Shown here: positions 49,601 to 58,600 of the stretch, piece after piece
How the letters are laid out: every line of letters starts with the position of its first letter
Numbering within the stretch: the first letter of the stretch is position 1
DNA from: Lucinisca nassula
Lineage: Eukaryota > Mollusca > Bivalvia > Lucinida > Lucinidae
NCBI GenBank assembly: GCA_963580285.1
Contig: OY757025.1
Coordinates: forward strand, 116,315,900-116,379,899
Length of the DNA: 64,000 nucleotides
Direction of reading: 5' to 3'
Position numbers and translations under genes: made by a program
Notes under the pieces: generated by a model
Database searches by the model: none
Told to the model about the DNA's origin: nothing
The model's input: the letters and a program-made list of their open reading frames with translations, nothing else

Positions 49601-52600
49601 GTTTTTAGGCTTAACTGAAAAGCTACTCACATTGTTTTCAGCAAAAATACCACTATGTTAAATAATGTAATGGGGTTTTGAACAACTTGCTCTAGATGTA
49701 TGATATATAACTAATATATAGAGTACACAATAATTATAGTGTAGCTAACCCTGTAATCCATATAACCTTCCATAACTGTGTGTGTATATGTAGCTAGCCT
49801 TTTACAATAAAAAATGCACTTTTTGGGGGTGGAAACTCTTGCTCTTTTTGTCCTTTCAGCTGTTCTTCTCTCTGAAAGGATTACAATCGGCTGTGTTATT
49901 TGATGGCTCTTTTAACCAATCTGCTTCATAGACCTGTTGTCATAGTTATAGATAGAATTAAATGGAATTTTTATTAGAAAATTCCACAGAACATATTGTG
50001 CATAAGCAAAATTTTGAAAATTCCAAAATAGCATAAAATAAATGCTAAGTAGAGCTCTTTTCCACTGACTATATTATTGTATTGCTGTCAGAATATGAAT
50101 TTAAGGATTTTACTTGCGTCCAATTTGTTATTCACAAATTTCCTGCTGAAGGTAAGAATCTATTTTTATATGTCTACAGTTAATTGGTAGCAATGAAATG
50201 TTGTATGAAAGCAAATTATACCAGGAAATTTCGCTGTAGACCTCATTTTTGAGCTAAAATTGATTAAATACTGCATGAAATTTCAGGATGTTTTCACTAG
50301 ACTGGACAATTTCAGCTTTAGAAATCAACTATGATGCATATTTATTTACGCCAAGAACATCTAGAACTTTGCAAAATTAGAACAACTTAGTTTTTCAGCT
50401 TTTTTTTTTCTGTTTTAACAAATATTTTATTGGCTTGCAAACCATTAAAGCACATTGGCCCCATAAACAGAACACCTATAATTATGTCCCCCCCACCCAA
50501 AAGGGAGGGGGACATATTGGTTTTGGTGCGGATCCTGTCGGCGTTGGCATTGCCTCTTGTCTGCACTCTATCTCCTGAATGGATGGATGGATTTTGATTA
50601 AACTTACACAGATACACCATTTGGAGGGAGAAAAGTACTGATTAGATTTTGGTGACCTTGGTCTAATTTTCAAGGTCACAGTGCTCAAAACATTGTCAAA
50701 TTTTAGGCCAAAAAAGCTTGTCTGCACTCTATCTCCTGAACCAATGGATGGATTTTGTTCAAACTTGGTACATAGTATAATTGGGATGGTCTCAAGAACT
50801 GATTAGATTTTGGTGACCTTGACCTAATTTTCAAGGTCACCACGGGACTAAGACTGTTAAAAATAAGCTTGTCTGCACTCTATCTCCTGAACCAATGGAT
50901 GGATTTTGTTCAAACTTGGTACATAAAGTAAGTGGGATAGTCTCTAGAACTGATTAGATTTTGGTGACCTTGACCTAATTTTAAAGGTCACCACGGGACT
51001 TAGACTGTTAAAAATAAACTTGTCTGCGCTCTATCTCCTGACCCGATGGATGGATTTGGTTCAGACTTGGTACATAAGGTAAGTGGGACAGTCTCTAGAA
51101 TTGGTGAGATTTTGGTGACCTTGACCTAATTTTCAAGGTCACCACGGGACTTAGATTGTTAAAAATAAGCTTGTCTGCACTCTATCTCCTGAACCAATGG
51201 ATGGATTTGGTTCAGACTTGGTACATAAGATAAATGGGATGGTCTCAAGGACTGATTAGATTTTGGTGACCTTGATCCAATTTTCAAGGTCACCACGGGT
51301 CTTAGGCTGTTAAAAATAAGCTTGCCTGTGCTCTTTCTCCTGAACCAATGGATGGATTTGGTTTAAACTTGGTACATAAGATAAGTGGGGTAGTCTCTAG
51401 AACTGATTAGATTGTGGTGACCTTGACATAATTTTCAAGGTCACCAAGGGACTTAGACTGTTAAAAATAAGCTTGTCTGTACTCTGGACTTCAAACTGGT
51501 GGGGGGACATATGTTTTCCTCTGAAAACACTGTTCTAGTTAGGGTTTGTGACAAGACAAACTGACCTGCTCAGCTAACCAGAAACTTAACCCATAACATG
51601 CCAATAACACCAATTGCTGCATCTTCTTGCAAACTTTTCAAACATATGTTTGCATACTGACAAACAGTGTCAACCCTGATCTGGGTCCACATTGTTTGCA
51701 AAAAAATGACTTTTAAAGTTACCAGCAGCCGACAAAGCAGACAACAGTTGTTGTGATTGGCATCTTATGGGTTAAAAGTTCTATCACAAATGTTGGGCAA
51801 GCAAAGGCTACAAGTGACATATCTGGCCAATGAAGACTCGGGTTTGCCTGTGCATGTCTGCAACTTCATGAGGTTAATAGGTCCATATAATGAAAACCCC
51901 TCTAAACCCTGCTTTATATTGAGAAAATTGGGGTTTATGGGGGTATTCAATATTTTCCTTTTTTTTTGGCTCAAAAACAAAGATTGTGGGTACTCCTTAG
52001 AACCACCTCATTGAGGTGGTGAGCAGTCTATATTAGAACCAGAAATAAGAAAAATGTTGAACATTTTCATATGAAAAAATGCTTGTTCTGGAGATAAGAA
52101 AAACAGCATTTTAGAGCAAGGGTGTGTTATCATAAAATTGTCACATTGATCAGATACTTCCTTGGTCACTTGTTCCCAATAATAAACAATGGAAAATATG
52201 CAAATTAAAAAAAAAACAGGCTTCCATTTATTCTGTGTGGTGTATTAGTTTTGATATAGAAGCTCAGTTGCTGTTTCTTATTGTTACATTAAAAATATAC
52301 CTTCATTGGAGCAACTTTAGAATCTGTCCGCCACTTCATATTACCTAACCCTAACCCTTACCCCAATGATCTGACTAACCTAACCCTAATCTAACCCTAA
52401 CCTAACCCTAACCTAGCACTAACCCTAACATAACCCTACCCATCAGTGACCTATTCCTAACCCTAACTCCTAACATACTAAGGTAAACAGTGGCGGACAG
52501 ATTCTAAAGTCTAGCCCCTTCATTTTCCAAGGAGAATGGGAACACCTGGCAGATTTTTCTGCCATTTTTCAAAGGGAGACAACTTTCGGGACTTCCTGTT

Positions 52601-55600
52601 TGCTTTTCTACAAGCCAAATCCCACTGAAAAAGGGGTCTACTCTTAAAGGAAAGAATTTGCTCCTGAGGAGCAAATTCTTTCCTTTAAGAGTTGACCCCT
52701 ATTGACATGGGTGACAAAAATACTTTAGCAGGAGTTGCCTCCCCTTATGTTGTATCTATTCCCCTTAAATGATAATATCATTATTCTTGTTGATTGTAGC
52801 AGCAGCTTATACAAGCAGGTGACATTTATATTCACTTATTATATAATTATGTTGTGTAGTTGTTGTTATTATCAAGAGTTAAATTCACTGCTACTTTTGT
52901 ATTGTTTAACCTATCTATGACAATGGAATCTTCCACATATTCAGTTATGGGAAGTCCATTTCAAATAATAGGGGTGTCAGGTTTGTTTTGTTTGCAGTAA
53001 GTTTTACAGAAATGTATGTTCTTTAAGCAAACAGTGTATACCCAGATCAGATGCCACATTCTGTAGCATCTGATCTGGGTCGACACTGTTTGCCTACTAG
53101 GGCTGCTAGGCATATATGGGTTAAAGGATAATGTTGTTTTAAATCTACCGCTGCTAAACAAGGTAACCTCTACCTTGGCAAACAGTGTAGAGCCAGATCA
53201 GATGGCTTCTGAAAAAGCCATCTGTTTAGGATCTACACTGTTTGTCATGTAGTTTGTGAATGTATACATTATATCAAGTAATTTGATTGGTTGATAGTCA
53301 GGAATCGTTGTGGCTAAATTAATTTATTCAGCAGGATAAGGGTTAAAGAGAAGCTGATTTTATGAAAATTTATACATTAAAGATACAAGCTCAAAATAGA
53401 TTCTATAGCATACATTTAAATATATTACAAAATACTGGAACAGGATTGCCTGAGTAAACAGTGAAAATGTATTTAAGGCTATATGTTCACACTAATACAT
53501 GAACCGTAACATTCTAGTCTGGCCCAGTCAAGTTTGATTCAGATTTGTGTTCACACCAGAGATACCAGTCTGGTCTGAATCAGTTTAGTATGATTCATAG
53601 CTTTGTTCGTACTAATGGTACCAGTATGGTCGAGACTACATGTAATTTGGTAATGGTTTAGTTTTGTGTTCACACTAGAGCTACCAGTCTGGTCTAGATT
53701 AGTTTTGTATGTTCGGACTAATAGTACCAGTTTGGTATGGTTCAAATTTGTGTTCACACTAGAGATATCAGTCTGGTCTAGATTAGTTTAGTATGATTCA
53801 GATCTTTGTTCTGGTACCAGTCTGATCTAGACCAGTTTGGTATGGTTCAGATTTGTGTTCACACTAGAGCTACCAGTTTATTGATCCCTCTTATGTGAAG
53901 ATGAACTTGAACCCTACCAGACTGACTGGTTCCACTAGTGTGAACAAAAATCCGAACTGTACCAGATTGGTCCAGTTACGATTGCACTTTCTATCATTAC
54001 AAGCATCATGACTTAACACTTAAGATGCCATTTTCAGATGTAGTTTTATCGCGACATTTTAAGGGTTAAAGCAACCTGTTGTAGTAGGAAGAATGTTGAC
54101 TTTGTTTGTGGTTGTCACCATCATAAGCATGTTGTACATATAGGTCACATGAGAAATGCCAGTTTCTTGTCACATTGTTGTTGCTATTTTTTTATGTACA
54201 GGTGACTTATCTCAATTTTAAGTCAAACTAAATTTTAAACTTTGTTTTCAGTTTCTTACATTTCAGCTGCATTCATCTCATACCTGTATTATATGAAAAT
54301 TGCAGTCGATAATAAGAGTCACTCTCTGCAGTCACGAAAACATATTCATAGATTGCATGAATATGGATTTATACAGATAAAGCTATGTTTAACCCATTTT
54401 ATCATATGACGTCGAGCCTGAGAATATAATAACGCCATGTATTATTTTCGATAATCCACTAGTGGATTAAATATGCAAATTAGCTAGATATGTCCCATAA
54501 CGTTACATGTACGACGTCCTTAACGACGTCGCGTTTACTTATGGCGGAATATTGACATTTTTGTAAACAATCGTGAATAAAATGCGTTTTAATGTCATAC
54601 GATAAATAGAATCTTGCATTCGTGCTCGTGTATTATTGAATTTATTAAACTCGTTGAGGAAAAGGGATAAAATGCTCAGCACAGCCTCGCATTTTATCCC
54701 TTTTCCTCAACTCGTTTAATAAATTCAATAATACATGAGCACTCATGTTAGATCCTCTATGTATGCTAGTGGATTCTTCTGTTGCTTTACCATGGAGAAG
54801 TCAACTTGTCATATAAGCTTTTTCATTCTTATTCTATTTTTGATGGAAAATTCTGTTAGCAAATAGTGCGGGCCCTGATCAGACGCCGTGAAATGCTGCT
54901 AGTGTCTGATCTGGGCCTGCACTGTTTGCCAAGGTACCCCTTTAGGGGTTTCCCGCATGCAATGAGTAAAATCAACTTAGCATCAGTGAAAGAATCACAT
55001 TACATGCATAAAGTTTACCACTAACCCATAAGATGCCAATCACAACAATTGTCATATGCTCTGTCATCTGCCGTTTTCTTTCAAAGACATTGTTGCAAAC
55101 AGTTTGGACCCAGATCAGACTGCTCATGTGGGAGCAGTCTGATCTGGGTCCAAACTGTTAGGCTGTATGAAGAAATATGTTTGAAAAGTTTGCAAGAAGA
55201 TTAAGCAGGTGACATAAACAGACGACATTTTTCGGATGCAATTTTTATCAGTATATTAAGGGTTAATAATTTACGTTTAACCACACACTTGGATGAAAGT
55301 TAAGCATCATTTCCATAAAGTATTGTGCCAGTGCGTGAGAAAATGTATAATAAGATTGGTGTAATAATTGAAGACTCAGAGCAGCCTTGCCTCTTTGCAG
55401 TCTGTCCAATCATCACTGTTTCCATGAGTCTTCTGTAGCCACTGGGCTATTCAAAGAGCAACATTCTTAACCCTTAAGCTGCCAAAAAAACAAGATCTGA
55501 AAATTTCATCTGCTTATGTCATCTGCCAAATCTTCTGGCAAACGTTTTTAAAAATATTTTCGCACACAGGCAAACAGTGTGGACCCCAATCAGATTACTC

Positions 55601-58600
55601 CTACAGGAGCAGTCTGATCTGGGTCCCCACTGTTTGCAAAAAAGGACTTTTAGAATAACCGGCAGACGGCAAAGCAAACAACAATTGTCATGATTTGACA
55701 TTCTATGGGTTGGTTTAAGCATTTATTTCTTTGTATAACGTACATATGGTAAAATACAAATGAAGATTAATCATTAAGTACAATTATACAGTGGGATTCA
55801 GAAGAAAGTCTACTGACTTATGAAGATCTGTCTCCCATATTCTATTGGTTGAGATTCTGATTTAATGCACAGGTTTATCTGAGTCTTTGCTGGTCTTATT
55901 GTATGTTTAATATGTGCTGGCTAATTAAATTAGTGGTAATTGTCCAGTGACCAGTCCAATGGCTTTCCTTTTAGACAAGAACCCTTTATTTAACAGAGAA
56001 GTCAATATGAAAACATGCCTATTCAAATATATTGGAAAATTTTACCTCGAAAAAAAAGAAGAAAATTTTTGGATAAAAAAATTCTTATATTTTTAGCTCA
56101 CCAGAGCCGAAGGCTCCTGGGGAGCTAATAGGAGAGGCAGTTGTCCGTCTTCTGCGTTGTCTGCGCCTGTCAACACTTTCAAACAACATCTCCTCTGAAG
56201 CCACTGGGCCGATTGGGCCCAAATTTTATCTGTAGCATCTTTAGGCTGGGGGATTGAAAGTTTGTGTTTTTTATGAAAATCGGCTCATTAGTTTGGTTGC
56301 TATGGCAACTTAGTTTCCATAGACTTATAATATGGAAAATTGAAAAATGGCATTTAATGCCAAGCCTCTGCAGATATTTTGACAAAACTTTGATAGAAAT
56401 GTTCTTTAGGCAATCTACTTTCTGCCATATGATTTTAAGCCTACTGCTTATTTTCGTTGGTTGCCATGGAAACCAAAATGCAAAAAATAGAAAAAAAAAA
56501 TAGTTAAAAAATCATCTCCTCAGAAACCGTAAGCTCTAGGAGGTGGAGACTTTATGAAAATATTCACCATATTTGCCTTTACAGATTTTGTGTTTTTTAT
56601 GAAGTTTGGCTCTTTAGTGTGTTTGCTATGGCAGCTTAGATTTTCCATAGACTTATAATAGGGAAAATTAAAAAATGGCATTAACTGCCAAACCTTTGCA
56701 GATATTTTGAAAAACTTTCATAGAAATGTTCCTTGAGTAAGCTTCTCTCAGCCATATGCTTTTATGTCAACCTGGGGGTCCCGTAGGTTGTGCCGGGGCC
56801 ATGTCCCGCCCCCTCCACTTCATAAAATGCCTTATATCTCAGAAACTTTACAGATCCCCACCCCTAAACCCTATATATTCTTGTTCCTTATGATAAGACG
56901 CACTCAGTGACACCAACCTGGGGGTCCCCAGGATGTGCCGGGGCCATGCCCCACCCCTTCCATTTTATAAAAGGCCCAATATCCCAGAAACCTTACAGAT
57001 CCACACCCCTAAACCATATATATATTATTGTTCCTTATGATAAGTCACATTTAGTGACACAAACCTGGGGGACACCTGGGATGTACCAGGGCCATGCCCA
57101 ACCCCTTCACTTCATAAAAGGCCAAATATTCGAGAAAACTTACAGATCCCCACCCCTAAACCATATATATTCTTGTTCCTTATGATAAGATGCATTAAGT
57201 GACACCAACCTGGGGGTCCCCCCAGATGTGTCGGGAACATGCCCCACCCCCTCCACTTCATAAAAGGCCCAATATCCAAGAAACCTTACAGATCCCATCT
57301 TTAAACCATATATATTCTCGTTCCTTATGATAAGTTGCATTCAGTGACACCAACCTGGGGGGACACCCGGCATGTGCTGGGGCCATGCCCAACCCCTTCC
57401 ACTTCATAAAAGGCCAAATATTCCAGAAACTTTACAGATCCCCACCTTTAAACCATGTTGCCCCCGCCCATCGGGGCTTGAAGAAATAGATTGGGCTGCA
57501 TGATGCTTCCATGCAGAGCTGAAACAGGCAGCACAAGAGTACTGGTATACCGCTTAGGGGTCTAAGCCTGCCCAGGCAAAGTGGTGCGAGTCGGACCGTC
57601 CATACATATTAACCCTTTTGGTTTGTTTGGGCGGTAGGGATTGAGATGTATTTCATCTCAATTTCGGGTAAAAGTCACACAAAATTGGAAGCAACATCTC
57701 AATAGTGTTGAAGGGAACATAAAACTTCAATTCAAACAAACAAAACCTTTAACCATATGTATTCTTGTTCCTTATGATTAGATGCATTAAGTGACACCAA
57801 CCTGGGGGTCCCCCCAGATGTGCTGGGGAAATGCCCCACCCCCTCCACTTCATAAAATGCCATTTTCTCAGAAACCATTCAGATCCCCACCCCTAAACCC
57901 TATATATTCTTGTTCCTTATGATAAGATGCATTAAGTGATACCAACCTGGGGGTCCCCCCGATGTGCTGGGGAAATGCCCACCCACTCCACTTCATAAAA
58001 TGCCATTTTCTCAGAAACCATTCAGATCCCCACCCCTAAGCCATATATATTCTTGTTCCTTATGATAAGATGCATGCAGTGACACCAACCTGCGGGTCCC
58101 TTGGGATGTGCATGCCCAACCCCCTCCACTTCATAAAAGGCCAAATATTCCAAAATTCCTACAGATCTACACCCCTAAACCATATATATTATTGTTCCTT
58201 ATGATAAGACACATTCAGTGACACCAACCTAGGGGTCACCCAGGGCATGCCTGGGCCATGCTCCAGAAATAGATTGTGGGGACTCATTAGAACCACCTCA
58301 ATGAGGCGGTTACTCGTTTGAATCCACAGTCTATGGTTTTGTGAAATAGATTTTGGGAACCTGTTAGAACTGCCTCGGCAAGGTAGTTCTAGATAACAAG
58401 TATCCATAATCTGTGTTTTTGAGCAGAAATATGAAAAATATTATGTACCCCTGTAAACCCCAGTTTTACTATATAACTATTTTACGATACTGACATGGGA
58501 GACAAAAATACTTTTGAAGGAGTTGCCTCCCCTGAAGGTGTATCCATTTTTCTTAACCCTTATCTTGCTGTTCACGACAACCCCTATATTTGCAAACATT

